From the NCBI GenBank assembly GCA_029555885.1, contig JAKPQT010000747.1:1-23218 (forward strand): a stretch of 23,218 bases of DNA. The letters run 5' to 3'. Shown piece by piece: positions 1 to 7,571 of the stretch (positions are counted from its first letter, which is position 1; every line of letters starts with the position of its first letter). Both the position numbers and the translations under genes were made by a program. The stretch comes from Chloroflexota bacterium (GTDB lineage: Bacteria; Chloroflexota; Anaerolineae; CG2-30-64-16). Below the pieces are notes generated by a model that did no database searches, was not told where the DNA came from, and saw only the letters and a program-made list of their open reading frames with translations.

Positions 1-42
1 TCGACGGGGCGTCGGCGGGGTAGACGGATAGCGATTGCAGAT

Positions 43-63
43 GGGCGCAGCGAAGCTGCGCCC
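43..63. repeat. Perfect hairpin with GAA loop
   Basis: Nine-base arms (GGGCGCAGC / GCTGCGCCC) flank a GAA loop, so the apex reads GCGAAGC, a DNA heptamer known to form an unusually stable mini-hairpin. It lies downstream of the minus-strand DUF1801 gene, but no T-tract follows, so a terminator role is unproven. A palindrome with the same inner arms but a TTT loop lies inside the Lhr gene at 12358-12374. Confidence 0.75.
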
Positions 64-64
64 G

Positions 65-82
65 GATTGAAGATTGAAGATT
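65..82. repeat. GATTGAAGATT tandem repeat, copy 1
   Basis: The 18-mer GATTGAAGATTGAAGATT occurs here and, identically, at 6763-6780. It is AT-rich compared with its surroundings. This copy sits between two hairpins in non-coding DNA. Confidence 0.8.
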
Positions 83-105
83 ATAACGGGGCGGATATAC
101 AGGTT

Positions 106-142
106 GGGGCGGACGTGCCAGCGAAGCTGGCACGTCCGCCCC
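106..142. repeat. 17-bp perfect stem-loop after the DUF1801 gene
   Basis: Two perfect 17-base arms (beginning GGGGCGGACGTGCC) surround a GAA loop, again giving a GCGAAGC apex. It starts six bases beyond the stop codon of the minus-strand gene at 148. The position suits a transcription-end or mRNA-stabilising hairpin, but there is no clear U-run, so it is better called a palindromic repeat with a possible terminator role. Confidence 0.7.
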
Positions 143-147
143 ATTCG

Positions 148-594
148 TTACCGGTTGCGGGACGCTTCGTAGATGCGGATGTAGGCGTCGGGGTCGGTGC
201 TGGCGACGGTCCTGCCGATGACGTCGAGCGGCAGGTCGTCCAGCCGGCGGAAGCGGAGGCAGGACTTGCCCATGTCGAGCTTCTTGCCGGCGTCAGCAAA
301 CCCCTGCGCCAGCGCCTGTTCCGCAGCCGGGTCGCCGTAGACGCACATGAGGTAGAGCGCGTAGTGGTTCTTCTGCGCGGCCAGGCCCAGGTAGGTCAGC
401 GGCTGCTTGTTGTAGGTCTTGGGGTAGCGTTCGAGCGGAATCTCGTAGCTGATCATCCCATAGTTCATGGTCTCCCGGTAGCCCGCGGGCAGGTTGGCGA
501 GGATGACCGCGCGCACCCGCTCGATGACCGCGCGGCGGTCCGGCGGCAGTTCGTTCAGATAGTCCTCTACGGTCGTTGCCTTGCTCTGCGCCAT
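148..594 (-). CDS. DUF1801 (YdhG-like) domain protein
   Basis: A 148-residue soluble protein. The start context (TVEDYLNELPPDRR) and the core (GYRETMNYGMISYEIP, then LAAQKNHYALYLM, then GKSCLRFRRLDDLPLDVI) match the DUF1801 / YdhG-like family. That family shares a fold with frataxin-like iron chaperones in Gram-positive bacteria, but the biochemical role of most members is unknown. Length is normal and the domain fills the protein. The ATG at 594 is preceded by GGAG with seven spacer bases, which supports the start. It is the last gene of the minus-strand block, separated from the YbaK-like gene by a 135-bp palindrome-rich spacer, so it may have its own promoter, although I could not find a good one. 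Iron binding would be an inference only. Confidence 0.88.
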   Translation of the reverse strand: MAQSKATTVEDYLNELPPDRRAVIERVRAVILANLPAGYRETMNYGMISYEIPLERYPKTYNKQPLTYLGLAAQKNHYALYLMCVYGDPAAEQALAQGFADAGKKLDMGKSCLRFRRLDDLPLDVIGRTVASTDPDAYIRIYEASRNR

Positions 595-611
595 GTATTT
601 TCTCCGACTTG

Positions 612-717
612 CCTCACCCCCCAGGCGAGCGAAGCTCGCACCCCCTTTCCTGACCTGGGCGAGCGTGCGAACCTTCGGTTCGCCCAGGTCAGGGGAGGGG
701 GTGCCGAGGGGGTGAGG
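612..717. repeat. Nested palindromic element
   Basis: The outer arms CCTCACCCCC (612-621) and GGGGGTGAGG (708-717) enclose three further hairpins: GCGAGC-GAA-GCTCGC (625-639), a 12-bp stem CCTGACCTGGGC / GCCCAGGTCAGG (649-660 and 682-693) and CGAACC-TTC-GGTTCG (669-683). It fills nearly the whole spacer between the two minus-strand genes. It looks like a small non-coding mobile element or REP-type repeat rather than a terminator. Confidence 0.75.
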
Positions 718-729
718 TCCCGTTTGCCG

Positions 730-1209
730 TTACGCGGGTTTGGCGAATTCGCCTATTGCCACATCGCCCAGCGCGGCCAGCAGGTCCGCGGTGCGCAGGA
801 TGACGGCGGTGCCGCGGACGCCCGAGCCCATCGAGACTTCCCCCTGTTCTAACACGCTGCGGTCCAGCAGGACGCGCATGGGTGCAGGCAGGCCAAATGG
901 CGCAACCGCGCCGCGCTCGTAGCCCGTCACGGCCAGCAGTTCCTCCTCCGTGGCGGTCGTCAGGCGCGACTGGCCCAGGAACGCGCGGAGCGCGGGCCAG
1001 GCCACCTGGCTGCGGCCCGCGACCAGCACCATCGCGTAGCTGTCTGCGCCGAGGCGAAACACGATGCTGCGGATGACCTGCGATGGCTGCTGGCCGCGCT
1101 CGCCGGCGGCCTGCTCGATCGTGTGCACCAGCCCCGCGTGGCGAAACACCCGATGGGGGATGCCCAGTTCGGTCAACGCGCGGGAGACGGGCGGTATTTC
1201 AGATGACAT
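730..1209 (-). CDS. YbaK/ProX-type aminoacyl-tRNA deacylase-like protein
   Basis: A 159-residue protein of the YbaK / EbsC / ProX editing-domain family. Members remove wrongly attached amino acids from tRNA in trans, for example Cys from tRNA-Pro. The recognisable blocks are HTIEQAAGERGQQPSQVIRSIVF (about residues 29-51, given here only as family landmark), then GYERGAVAPFGL (96-107) and GSGVRGTAVIL (128-138). Size is typical for a stand-alone domain. In E. coli YbaK a lysine is conserved in the segment that here reads QVIRSIVF, so Arg47 replaces it. The ATG at 1209 has AAGGA upstream at good spacing; a longer in-frame reading into the neighbour is out of frame with that gene's protein and is not real. 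The substrate cannot be told from sequence. Confidence 0.88.
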   Translation of the reverse strand: MSSEIPPVSRALTELGIPHRVFRHAGLVHTIEQAAGERGQQPSQVIRSIVFRLGADSYAMVLVAGRSQVAWPALRAFLGQSRLTTATEEELLAVTGYERGAVAPFGLPAPMRVLLDRSVLEQGEVSMGSGVRGTAVILRTADLLAALGDVAIGEFAKPA

Positions 1210-1223
1210 TTGTCGTCCTTCAG

Positions 1224-1270
1224 AAAACGGGTTTGACGGCGAAGCTACGCTGCGCACACAAACCCGTTTT
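1224..1270 (-). terminator. Possible terminator or repeat after the amidohydrolase
   Basis: Arms AAAACGGGTTTG (1224-1235) and CAAACCCGTTTT (1259-1270) are perfect 12-base complements. The loop holds a second imperfect hairpin with the motif GCGAAGC. Read on the minus strand the stem ends in a TTTT run just after the amidohydrolase stop and before the YbaK-like start, so it could end transcription. A pure repeat is equally possible. Confidence 0.5.
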
Positions 1271-1298
1271 GTATCCCGTTTGTTTTCTATCTTGCCCC

Positions 1299-2618
1299 TC
1301 ACACAGCCCCGAAGCCCAGGCAGAAATACTCGTTCGGGTTGTTGTGCAGCCAGTCCGCAGCGATCCGCTCGGCCTCGCCCGTGTCGATCCAGCCGGCCTC
1401 CACCCGCTCCGCCAGCGCGGCGGCAACGACATCGCGCGCGATGCTGAGGTGCGCGACCGCGTGCAGGATGGAGTCGAAGTAATCGCCGCCGAACGCGTGG
1501 AACTTGCTGTGCGGGATCGCGGTCAGCCCCTCGCTGAGCAGGTTGGTCGCGTAGACCGGGTCGATGATGGGCAACCAGCACAGGTTCAGGTGGACGTTCG
1601 GGTAGTTCTTGCCGAGATACAGGTATTCTCCCATGTACGGCCAGTTGCCGTGGAACAGGTCGAATCGGACGTCGCGGTGCAACTCCAGCAGGGGGATCAG
1701 ATGGACCGCGTTCGTCTTGGCGATGTCGTTGCGGATGCCGGCCATGTGGCCCGTATGGAGCTGGACCGGCATGTCGAGCTCGCGGGCCATCTCCATGAAG
1801 CGGTGGAACAGGTAATCCTGCAGCGGCTTCGCCTCCGGCCAGCCGAGCGCCGCGCGCGGGTCGGCGGCGATCCGGTTGAACAGCGCCTCCGCCTCGGCGC
1901 GGGACGGGTTGCCGAACGCCAGCGTCCGCTCGTAGGCCGACTGGTCCTTCATGCCTGCGGCCCCGCGCTCCTTCATGCGGCGGAAGGTCTCGCGGCACGC
2001 GGCCACGTAGTCGTCCAGCGTGGTGACCGGCGCGGCGACGAGCTGCGCGTTGTCCCACACCTGTTGCCAGGTGCGCACGCTGTGGAAGCCGGGCAGCGGA
2101 ATCATGAAGCGGTCACGCTCATAGGTGCGGTGCGTGCCCGCGAGATAGGCCTTCAGGTCCGGCCAGGTATTGACGAGGCGGCAGCGGATGTTGGCCCGGT
2201 CGAGCACGCCCGCATAGACGGCCGGGTCGCGCAGGTTGGGCAGGCGGCCGCGGATGCGCTGGAGCGCGGGCCGCGTGAGCTGCGGCTCGTCGAACTGCTC
2301 GGCCAGGATACGCTTGGTGACGCGGGCATAGGCCGTATGCTCCGTCAGCCGCCAGATGCGCTCGAACAGGGGCCATTTCTGCTCGGTCGGGATGTCGTGG
2401 TTGTTGAGGTCGTCCCAGATGCCCCGCGCCTCGCCGGGCCAGCCGGGCCAGACCGCGGACCAGAGGTCGGACTGCATGTAGCCCTGGATGAGATAGGCGA
2501 TGGGCTCGCCGCCCGCGGGCGCGGCATCCGGGCCGAGCGTGTGTTCATGGCAGTCGATGACCGGCAGCTGCTCGATGTAGGCACGCAGGCCGGTGTAGGT
2601 GGCGGTAGGAGGGGACAT
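1299..2618 (-). CDS. Amidohydrolase-2 family TIM-barrel metal-dependent hydrolase
   Basis: A 439-residue cytosolic protein. Near the N-terminus the metal motif IDCHEHT gives His24 and His26 (HxH), as in amidohydrolase superfamily barrels. Further likely metal or catalytic residues are Lys224 (GMKD), His288/His291 (QLHTGH), His323 (LFHGNW) and Asp379 (FGGDY), spaced as expected along the barrel strands. The length and C-terminal helices recall uronate-isomerase-like and amidohydrolase-2 proteins, but the substrate is not evident. The ATG at 2618 has AGGAG six bases upstream; an in-frame TTG at 2624 would leave no spacing and is rejected. It lies 195 bp after the GH127 gene on the same strand, so a role in handling plant-derived sugars or their acids is possible, as an inference only. 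Confidence 0.85.
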   Translation of the reverse strand: MSPPTATYTGLRAYIEQLPVIDCHEHTLGPDAAPAGGEPIAYLIQGYMQSDLWSAVWPGWPGEARGIWDDLNNHDIPTEQKWPLFERIWRLTEHTAYARVTKRILAEQFDEPQLTRPALQRIRGRLPNLRDPAVYAGVLDRANIRCRLVNTWPDLKAYLAGTHRTYERDRFMIPLPGFHSVRTWQQVWDNAQLVAAPVTTLDDYVAACRETFRRMKERGAAGMKDQSAYERTLAFGNPSRAEAEALFNRIAADPRAALGWPEAKPLQDYLFHRFMEMARELDMPVQLHTGHMAGIRNDIAKTNAVHLIPLLELHRDVRFDLFHGNWPYMGEYLYLGKNYPNVHLNLCWLPIIDPVYATNLLSEGLTAIPHSKFHAFGGDYFDSILHAVAHLSIARDVVAAALAERVEAGWIDTGEAERIAADWLHNNPNEYFCLGFGAV

Positions 2619-2658
2619 AGACAACTCCTGTGTTAGAAAAGGACGCGCTTCATGTTGG

Positions 2659-2779
2659 GAACGCGGCCATCTCGGATAAGCGAATGCGCTTGCGCGCCAC
2701 GAATACGCGAATCGCGTGCGTCGTGGAGGGGATATTCGCGTATTCGTGAGTGATTCGCGTATTCGCGATGGCCGCGTTC
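2659..2779. repeat. Palindromic element with nested 13- and 15-bp arms
   Basis: The outer arms GAACGCGGCCATC (2659-2671) and GATGGCCGCGTTC (2767-2779) are perfect complements. Inside, CACGAATACGCGAAT (2698-2712) pairs with ATTCGCGTATTCGTG (2734-2748), and a third GATTCGCGTATTCGCG copy follows at 2752-2767. It occupies the spacer between the GH127 and amidohydrolase genes. The stretch TCGGATAAGCGAATG (2672-2686) recurs with one change at 13696-13710. Confidence 0.8.
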
Positions 2780-2813
2780 GTCCTCAGAATGAAACAAACC
2801 CGTCTTCTTGATG

Positions 2814-4736
2814 CTATAGAGCAGCGGCGCGCAGCCAGACGCGCATCTCGCCGGGCGTGCGGTTGGCCCAGGCGTAGTACGGGACCGCCAGCAGGTCGAT
2901 GGCGCGCGCGGCAGGCGGCTCGGTGCGATAGAGGTCGCCCTCCGCCCAATCCGCTGCGTCTGTCGCGCGGCCCGGCCCGCGCAGCACGATCACGCCGCCC
3001 AACAGGTCGGGGCGGTACTCGTGGACGAATTGCCCGCCGGTCACTGCCGCAGGGTCGACCGAGAGGCGGTCCAGCGCGCCATCCGCGGCGCCGTGGTCCG
3101 CGGCCTCGAGGCAGTAGACGAGCGGCCCGCGCTGGAGCGCAACGCGGCCCTGGAGCTGGCGGATGGCCGGGTGCGGGTAGACGGTGCGGATGGGCATCGC
3201 CATGTCCAACTCCACGACATCGCCCGGCTGCCACTCGCACGTGAGCGCGAGATAGCCGTTCGCGGCGGGCGCGGCGTCGGGCAGCGGCTCGCCGTTGATG
3301 TGCACCTGCCAGTCCGTGCACCAGCCCGGCACGCGCAGGTGCAGGGTGAACCGCTGCGCGGCCGCCGGCTCGACCGTGATGCGCACCGCGCCGTCCCACG
3401 GATAGCGCGTGACTTGGCGCAGCGTCACGGGACGGCCCGCGATGTCCAGCGTCGCGGTGGAACTGCCGTAGAGGTGGACCCACGCAGCATCGACGCTGGT
3501 CGAGTAGAAGTAGCCGCCGAGGCTGGCGAGCACGCGTGCAATGTTCGGCGGGCAGCAGGGACAGAGGAACCACGGCTCGCGGCGGCGGTCGCCCGCGCTG
3601 GCGAGCGGGTTCTCGTAGAAGAAGGTGTCGCCGGCGAGCGAGACGCCGCTGAGGAAGCCATTGTAGAGCCCGCGCTCCAGCACGTCCGTGTAGCGGCGGT
3701 CGCCCTCGAACTGGGCCAGGCGGTGCGCCCACAGCAACAGGCCGATGGTGGCACAGGTCTCGGCGTAGGCGGTCTCGTCGGGCAGATCGTAGTCGAGGGT
3801 GAAGCCCTCGTTGTGGCGCGACGGGCCGATGCCGCCGGTCAGGTACATGCGGCGGCCGATCAGGTTGTCCCACAGGCGGCCGGCGGTGGCGAGCAGCGTG
3901 GCGTCGCGGTTCTCGTGCGCCAGGTCGGTCGCGGCGCTGAGCAGGTACATCGCGCGCACGGCATGGCCCACGACCTTCTCCTGCTCGCGCAGCGGCACGT
4001 GCGCCTGGCAGTACTCGTAGGTCTTGGCCCAGAAGGCCGCGGGGTCCTCCCCCCGCGCCCGCGCCTCGATGTCGTAGTAGTGCGGCTGGGTCCCCCGCTC
4101 GTCCACGAAGTAGGTCGCCAGGCGGAGATAGCGGTCGTTGCCGGTCGCGCGGTAGAGGCGGACGAGGGCCAGCTCGATCTCGGGGTGGCCGGGATAGCCG
4201 GCCAGCTTGCCCGGCCCGCGTCCGAAGGTGGCGTCGATGTGGTCGGCGTAGCGGCAGAGCGCATCCAGTAGCTTGCGGTCGCCGGTGGCCTCGGCGTGTG
4301 CGACCGCGGCCTCCATCCAGTGCCCGGCGCAGTAGAGCTCGTGCCAGTCGCGCAGGTTCTTCCAGCGCATGTCGGGCTGCGTGCGGATGAAGTGGGTGTT
4401 CAGGTAGCCGTCGGGCTGCTGTGCGGCGACGACCTTATCCACCACGGCATCCACCAGCCCGGCGAGCGCCGGGTCGGGATGCACGGCCAGGGAGTAGCTG
4501 GCCGCCTCGACCCACTTTGCAGGGTCCGAGTCCCCGAAGATGAGCACGATGGGTGACGGGACCGGGCGCTCGAAATCGAGGTCGAACGCGGCGATACGGC
4601 CGGTTTCCTCCAGCTTGCGGTAGATGTGGGGGAGGGTGACAATGCGGTTCGTCTCGATGCGGGGCGACCAGAAGCCATCCCCGAAGCGGACGTCTTTATA
4701 GGACACGGGCGTGAGCTGTTGTTGCGGCGCGGACAT
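2814..4736 (-). CDS. GH127 (DUF1680) beta-L-arabinofuranosidase-like glycoside hydrolase
   Basis: A 640-residue protein covering the whole DUF1680 / GH127 family, whose founding enzyme HypBA1 releases L-arabinose from beta-L-arabinofuranosides. Zinc and catalytic landmarks are present: HNEGF with Glu310 (matching the HypBA1 acid Glu322), ETC with Glu326 and Cys328 (matching Glu338 and Cys340), and LCPCCPPN with Cys394/Cys395 (matching the nucleophile Cys417 and Cys418). Glu310, Glu326 and Cys328 keep exactly the HypBA1 spacing. No signal peptide is visible, so it likely acts in the cytoplasm on imported oligosaccharides. The ATG at 4736 has AAGGAG with good spacing. No transporter or regulator lies nearby. 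The exact sugar is not proven; GH146-like or other DUF1680 activities remain possible. Confidence 0.93.
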   Translation of the reverse strand: MSAPQQQLTPVSYKDVRFGDGFWSPRIETNRIVTLPHIYRKLEETGRIAAFDLDFERPVPSPIVLIFGDSDPAKWVEAASYSLAVHPDPALAGLVDAVVDKVVAAQQPDGYLNTHFIRTQPDMRWKNLRDWHELYCAGHWMEAAVAHAEATGDRKLLDALCRYADHIDATFGRGPGKLAGYPGHPEIELALVRLYRATGNDRYLRLATYFVDERGTQPHYYDIEARARGEDPAAFWAKTYEYCQAHVPLREQEKVVGHAVRAMYLLSAATDLAHENRDATLLATAGRLWDNLIGRRMYLTGGIGPSRHNEGFTLDYDLPDETAYAETCATIGLLLWAHRLAQFEGDRRYTDVLERGLYNGFLSGVSLAGDTFFYENPLASAGDRRREPWFLCPCCPPNIARVLASLGGYFYSTSVDAAWVHLYGSSTATLDIAGRPVTLRQVTRYPWDGAVRITVEPAAAQRFTLHLRVPGWCTDWQVHINGEPLPDAAPAANGYLALTCEWQPGDVVELDMAMPIRTVYPHPAIRQLQGRVALQRGPLVYCLEAADHGAADGALDRLSVDPAAVTGGQFVHEYRPDLLGGVIVLRGPGRATDAADWAEGDLYRTEPPAARAIDLLAVPYYAWANRTPGEMRVWLRAAAL

Positions 4737-4752
4737 GATCCTCTCCTTGCGC

Positions 4753-4787
4753 GGTTCCCGCCGGGCGGGACCTCTGTTGGCATTGTA
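4753..4787 (-). promoter_or_regulatory. Possible -10 box and leader hairpin of the GH127 gene
   Basis: On the minus strand TACAAT (4782-4787) matches a sigma-70 -10 box at five of six positions, about 45 bases before the GH127 start. I see no good -35 box at 16-18 bases. Between it and the ribosome site an imperfect hairpin (4753-4772, GGTCCCG...CGGGAACC) would form in the leader. A regulatory role is a guess. Confidence 0.35.
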
Positions 4788-4794
4788 GCGCAGG

Positions 4795-4818
4795 GACGCC
4801 AAAGCGCCTATTACGAAC
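4795..4818. repeat. Lone arm of the GTTCGTAGTRGGCGC repeat
   Basis: The segment reads CCAAAGCGCCTATTACGAAC near its right end, a close match to the right arm of the hairpin at 18766-18824. No partner left arm lies nearby. It lies in the promoter region of the GH127 gene, just beyond the putative -10 box. Confidence 0.7.
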
Positions 4819-4930
4819 CGGGCTGATGGCTTGGGCAACCGCCCGTTGGGTGGTAAGATGCCGGGCACGGGCCACGCAACGGGAGCCAGGTTCGGGCGTA
4901 ATCGTGAAGAGGATGTGACCGAGCGGCCGT

Positions 4931-5419
4931 TCAGGCCGGGGGCAGCTCGATCAGCCGGGGGTGCAGCACGCCCTCGATCACGTCGATGACCGCGACGGTG
5001 ACGGGCAGAGTGAAGCGCCGCGGGCCGGCGCTGCCGGGGTTCAGCCAGAGGACGCCGTCGCGCCGAGCGATCGACGGCCGGTGCGTGTGGCCGCTGATGA
5101 TGGCAGCGTAGCCCGGCGCAGCGGCGTTCACGCCGAAGTGGCCGAGGTAATTGGCGTCGTGCAGGACGTAGAACCGGACGGGGCCGGCCGCGACGACCTG
5201 CCATTCGGGGAGCGCGCTGGCCCACGCGCCGCGGTCGACGTTGCCGCGCACGGCCATGACCGGCGCGATCTCCCGCAGCGCGTCGAGGATCTCGGGCCGG
5301 CCCACGTCACCCGCGTGGATGATGAGCTCGGACCCGCGTAGCGCGTCGAGCGCCTTCGGCCGCAGGAGGCCGTGGGTGTCGGAGATGACGCCGATGCGGT
5401 GGGTGGACATGGATTGCAT
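4931..5419 (-). CDS. YfcE-type metallophosphoesterase
   Basis: A 162-residue calcineurin-like phosphoesterase of the small YfcE/MJ0936 group. All metal-site motifs are in order: GVISDTHG near the start, [14 protein letters not shown], and SGHTHRP, followed by the WLNPGS turn common in the family. Relatives hydrolyse phosphodiesters in vitro with Mn or similar metals; physiological substrates are mostly unknown. Length is normal. Two ATG codons nine bases apart (5419 and 5410) are both possible and neither has a Shine-Dalgarno sequence, so the start is uncertain and the message could be nearly leaderless. It stands alone: about 190 bp separate it from the GH127 start and a repeat lies upstream of it. 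Confidence 0.9.
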   Translation of the reverse strand: MQSMSTHRIGVISDTHGLLRPKALDALRGSELIIHAGDVGRPEILDALREIAPVMAVRGNVDRGAWASALPEWQVVAAGPVRFYVLHDANYLGHFGVNAAAPGYAAIISGHTHRPSIARRDGVLWLNPGSAGPRRFTLPVTVAVIDVIEGVLHPRLIELPPA

Positions 5420-5460
5420 TCTAAGCCGATGCTAGAGTGAGTACCGAGGTCAGAATCGAG

Positions 5461-5503
5461 ACAGGATTGACAGGATTACTCCGGTAAGTCCTGTCGATCC
5501 TGT
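5461..5503. repeat. ACAGGAT inverted repeat
   Basis: The arm ACAGGATTGACAGGA (5461-5475) pairs with TCCTGTCGATCCTGT (5489-5503) at 14 of 15 positions, with a short TTAC/GTAA inner stem. Tandem CAGGAT-type inverted repeats of this style are common in environmental bacterial genomes. It lies between divergently transcribed genes, so it is not a terminator of either. Confidence 0.75.
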
Positions 5504-5593
5504 CCAGAATCGCCTCTGGTTTTCACATTGGACTGAGTATAGCTGGCAGAAACCGTGCGTGTCAATGTCCGTATCTGATGAGGATGGAGGGGT

Positions 5594-6775
5594 ATGCCCG
5601 AACCATCGGTCCTGGGGGTCTTCGGTGCGGTGATTCTCGCGCGGCTGCTGCTGCCGCTGCTGATCCCGAAATACCCGTTGCCCGCGATCCTCCTCTGCCT
5701 CCTCGTGGACGGGGTGGACCAGACCGTCTTCCAGACTTTCACGAACGTGCCGCTCGACGGCTATCAGAGCTTCGACAAGGCGCTCGACATCTATTACCTG
5801 GTCATCGCATATCTCTCGACGCTGCGCAACTGGCAGAACAGCCACGCGTTCGGCATCAGCCGGTTCCTGCTCTACTACCGGCTCGTCGGCGTCGTGCTGT
5901 TCGAGCTGTCGGAGTGGCGGCCTCTGCTGCTCATCTTCCCGAACACTTTCGAATACTTTTTTATTTACTACGAGGCTGCGCGCAGCGGGTGGCACGCGTC
6001 GCGGCTCTCGCGCCGGACGCTGCTTCTGGTGGCCGCGGGCATCTGGGTGTTCATCAAGCTGCCGCAAGAGTGGTGGATCCACATCGCGCAACTCGACGTG
6101 ACCGACCTGGTCAAGACCAAGCTGTTCGGCGCAGCGGCCGATGCATCCTGGGGCGAGGCCGTCGCAGCCGCGCCGCTCGTCCTGGCCGCACTGCTCGCTG
6201 CGGTGCTGCTGCTGGCGTTCGCCGCCTGGCGGCTGGTCATTCCCCGGCTGCCGCGGCCGGAGCACTCGTTCAGGCTGTCGGCGGGCCCGCCGCCCGCGGC
6301 CGCGGACACCGCGGAGGAACGCCGCACCATCTTCGCCCACACGCGGCGGCCGTTGGACCGCATCGCGCTGGAGAAGGTCGTGCTCGTGACCCTGGTCACG
6401 CTGATTTTTGGGCAAATCCTGCCCGACTTGCAGTCGAGCAACCTGCGGCTGGCGCTGGGCGTGACAGTCATCGCGCTCATCAATTCGGTGGCGAGCTACG
6501 GACTGGCGCACCGCGGCTACGGCTGGCAGAATGCGCTCATGCATTTCATCGTCCTGGGCGCGGTGAACGCCGGGGTTGCAGCCGTCGCGTACCTGTTCTT
6601 TGGCCTCGGCCAGCCGATCAACCTGGGGAATGCCCTCTTCCTGCTCCTGCTGCTCACGCTGCTGGTCATGCTCCACGACTACTACCAGCCGATGCACGCG
6701 GTGCGGTTCGACGCGGAGGCGCAGGCGGCGAGCGCGATGGTGGGCGAGGGCGGACGATTGACGATTGAAGATTGA
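5594..6775 (+). CDS. Polytopic membrane protein of unknown function
   Basis: A 393-residue protein I do not recognise. Hydrophobic segments are visible around residues 5-25, 28-40, 63-80, 92-106, 109-127, 142-156, 190-217, 260-277, 284-304, 313-336 and 346-361, so about nine to eleven membrane helices with a cytosol-like charged linker at 218-259. Aromatic and charged residues inside the membrane region (for example FEYFFIYYEAAR, HDYYQPMHAV) are notable. The ATG at 5594 is preceded by GGAGG with short spacing. The last residues (RLTIED) are encoded by the GATTGAAGATT repeat, which suggests that the original stop was replaced when the repeat arrived. It is followed at once by the NUDIX gene on the same strand. 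No function can be assigned. Confidence 0.82.
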   Translation: MPEPSVLGVFGAVILARLLLPLLIPKYPLPAILLCLLVDGVDQTVFQTFTNVPLDGYQSFDKALDIYYLVIAYLSTLRNWQNSHAFGISRFLLYYRLVGVVLFELSEWRPLLLIFPNTFEYFFIYYEAARSGWHASRLSRRTLLLVAAGIWVFIKLPQEWWIHIAQLDVTDLVKTKLFGAAADASWGEAVAAAPLVLAALLAAVLLLAFAAWRLVIPRLPRPEHSFRLSAGPPPAAADTAEERRTIFAHTRRPLDRIALEKVVLVTLVTLIFGQILPDLQSSNLRLALGVTVIALINSVASYGLAHRGYGWQNALMHFIVLGAVNAGVAAVAYLFFGLGQPINLGNALFLLLLLTLLVMLHDYYQPMHAVRFDAEAQAASAMVGEGGRLTIED

Positions 6776-6780
6776 AGATT
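6763..6780. repeat. GATTGAAGATT tandem repeat, copy 2
   Basis: Identical to the 18-mer at 65-82. Here it overlaps the last codons and stop of the membrane protein gene and reaches to within 18 bases of the NUDIX start. Confidence 0.8.
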
Positions 6781-6797
6781 GGAGAATGGAAACGAAC

Positions 6798-7445
6798 ATG
6801 AGCCGGTTAGATTTGTTGGCACAGATTCGGGAGCAGGTAGGGGAGCGGCTGGAGGATGGCCGGGTGCAGGGGCGCATGGTCTACTGCATCGAGGACGGCG
6901 CGCGGCTCGGCCCGGAGGCGCGGGAGCCTGCCGGCTACCGCCACGGCGCGCATTTTCACCCGCGCGCGTTCATCTTCGATCCGGTCACGCGGTTCGAGTT
7001 CCGGCCGGACGGCGAGCTGCTGCACTTCGCAGTGGGCGGGCTGCTGTGGCGGGAGGAAGCGGACGGCCCGCGCTACTGCCTGTTCCGGCGGCGGATGCAC
7101 CCGACCGGCTATTATACGCTGCCGGCCGGCCACCTGGAACGGGGCGAGACGCCGGACCTGACGCTGCGCCGCGAGGTGTACGAGGAGACCGGCCTGGCAG
7201 TGCTCTCTGCGGAGCTGCTGTTCGAGGGCGAGCTGCCGGACGACTGCCGCCGCGGGGCGGACTATCACCACTGGCACGCGTACCTGTGCCGCTGCATCGG
7301 TGAGCCGGCGCTCTGCAACGAGTCCGACATCGTCGGGTGGTACACGCGCGGCGAGATCCTCCACGACCTGCCGCTGACCTACCCGACGGGCGTGATTTGC
7401 GAGCGGCTGTTCGGTGAGTGGCCGGGCCGCGTGCGGGGGAGATAG
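6798..7445 (+). CDS. NUDIX hydrolase
   Basis: A 215-residue protein with a complete NUDIX box at residues 111-133: G-x5-E (GHLERGE) followed by seven residues and REVYEETGL, the Mg-binding helix of nucleoside-diphosphate-linked hydrolases. An N-terminal stretch of about 75 residues precedes the fold, so it is longer than a minimal NUDIX protein. The nucleotide or other substrate cannot be deduced. In-frame TTG (6765) and ATG (6786) codons lie upstream, but they sit in or beside the repeat and lack a sensible ribosome site; ATG 6798 follows GGAAACGAAC and begins the protein-like sequence MSRLDLLAQI. It is likely co-transcribed with the membrane protein upstream (22 bp gap). Confidence 0.9.
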   Translation: MSRLDLLAQIREQVGERLEDGRVQGRMVYCIEDGARLGPEAREPAGYRHGAHFHPRAFIFDPVTRFEFRPDGELLHFAVGGLLWREEADGPRYCLFRRRMHPTGYYTLPAGHLERGETPDLTLRREVYEETGLAVLSAELLFEGELPDDCRRGADYHHWHAYLCRCIGEPALCNESDIVGWYTRGEILHDLPLTYPTGVICERLFGEWPGRVRGR

Positions 7446-7449
7446 ACAG

Positions 7450-7472
7450 GTTCGTAGTGGGCGCTTTAGCGC
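7450..7472. repeat. Left arm of a split GTTCGTAGTRGGCGC element
   Basis: The segment begins GTTCGTAGTGGGCGC and ends TTTAGCGC, matching the left arm of the hairpin at 18766. Its inverted partner appears 220 bp on, at about 7694-7713. The 290-bp spacer from 7446 to 7735 contains this pair, three hairpins and the lhr promoter, and no gene. Confidence 0.75.
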
Positions 7473-7530
7473 TCTGGCACTGTTGCGTCTGGACAATTTA
7501 GCTCGGTAGTGGCACCGGGGTTGTCCTCAC

Positions 7531-7560
7531 GCCTCTCCCACACCGCGGTGTGGGAGAGGC
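7531..7560. repeat. Perfect 30-bp palindrome
   Basis: Fifteen-base arms GCCTCTCCCACACCG / CGGTGTGGGAGAGGC meet without a loop. This is one of three consecutive perfect palindromes in 120 bp after the NUDIX gene. It may end transcription of the upstream pair, but there is no T-run. Confidence 0.8.
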
Positions 7561-7571
7561 GAATCTCTAAA

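Noticed and set aside
1210..2058. Long N-terminal extension of the YbaK-like protein
   Set aside because: The extension is the amidohydrolase gene read in another frame; the ATG at 1209 has a good ribosome site and matches family length.
4737..5225. N-terminal extension of the GH127 protein
   Set aside because: The extension reads through a promoter region and the phosphoesterase gene in the wrong frame; ATG 4736 has AAGGAG.
5461..5503. Rho-independent terminator
   Set aside because: It lies between divergent gene starts, has no T-run and matches a known style of dispersed CAGGAT repeat.
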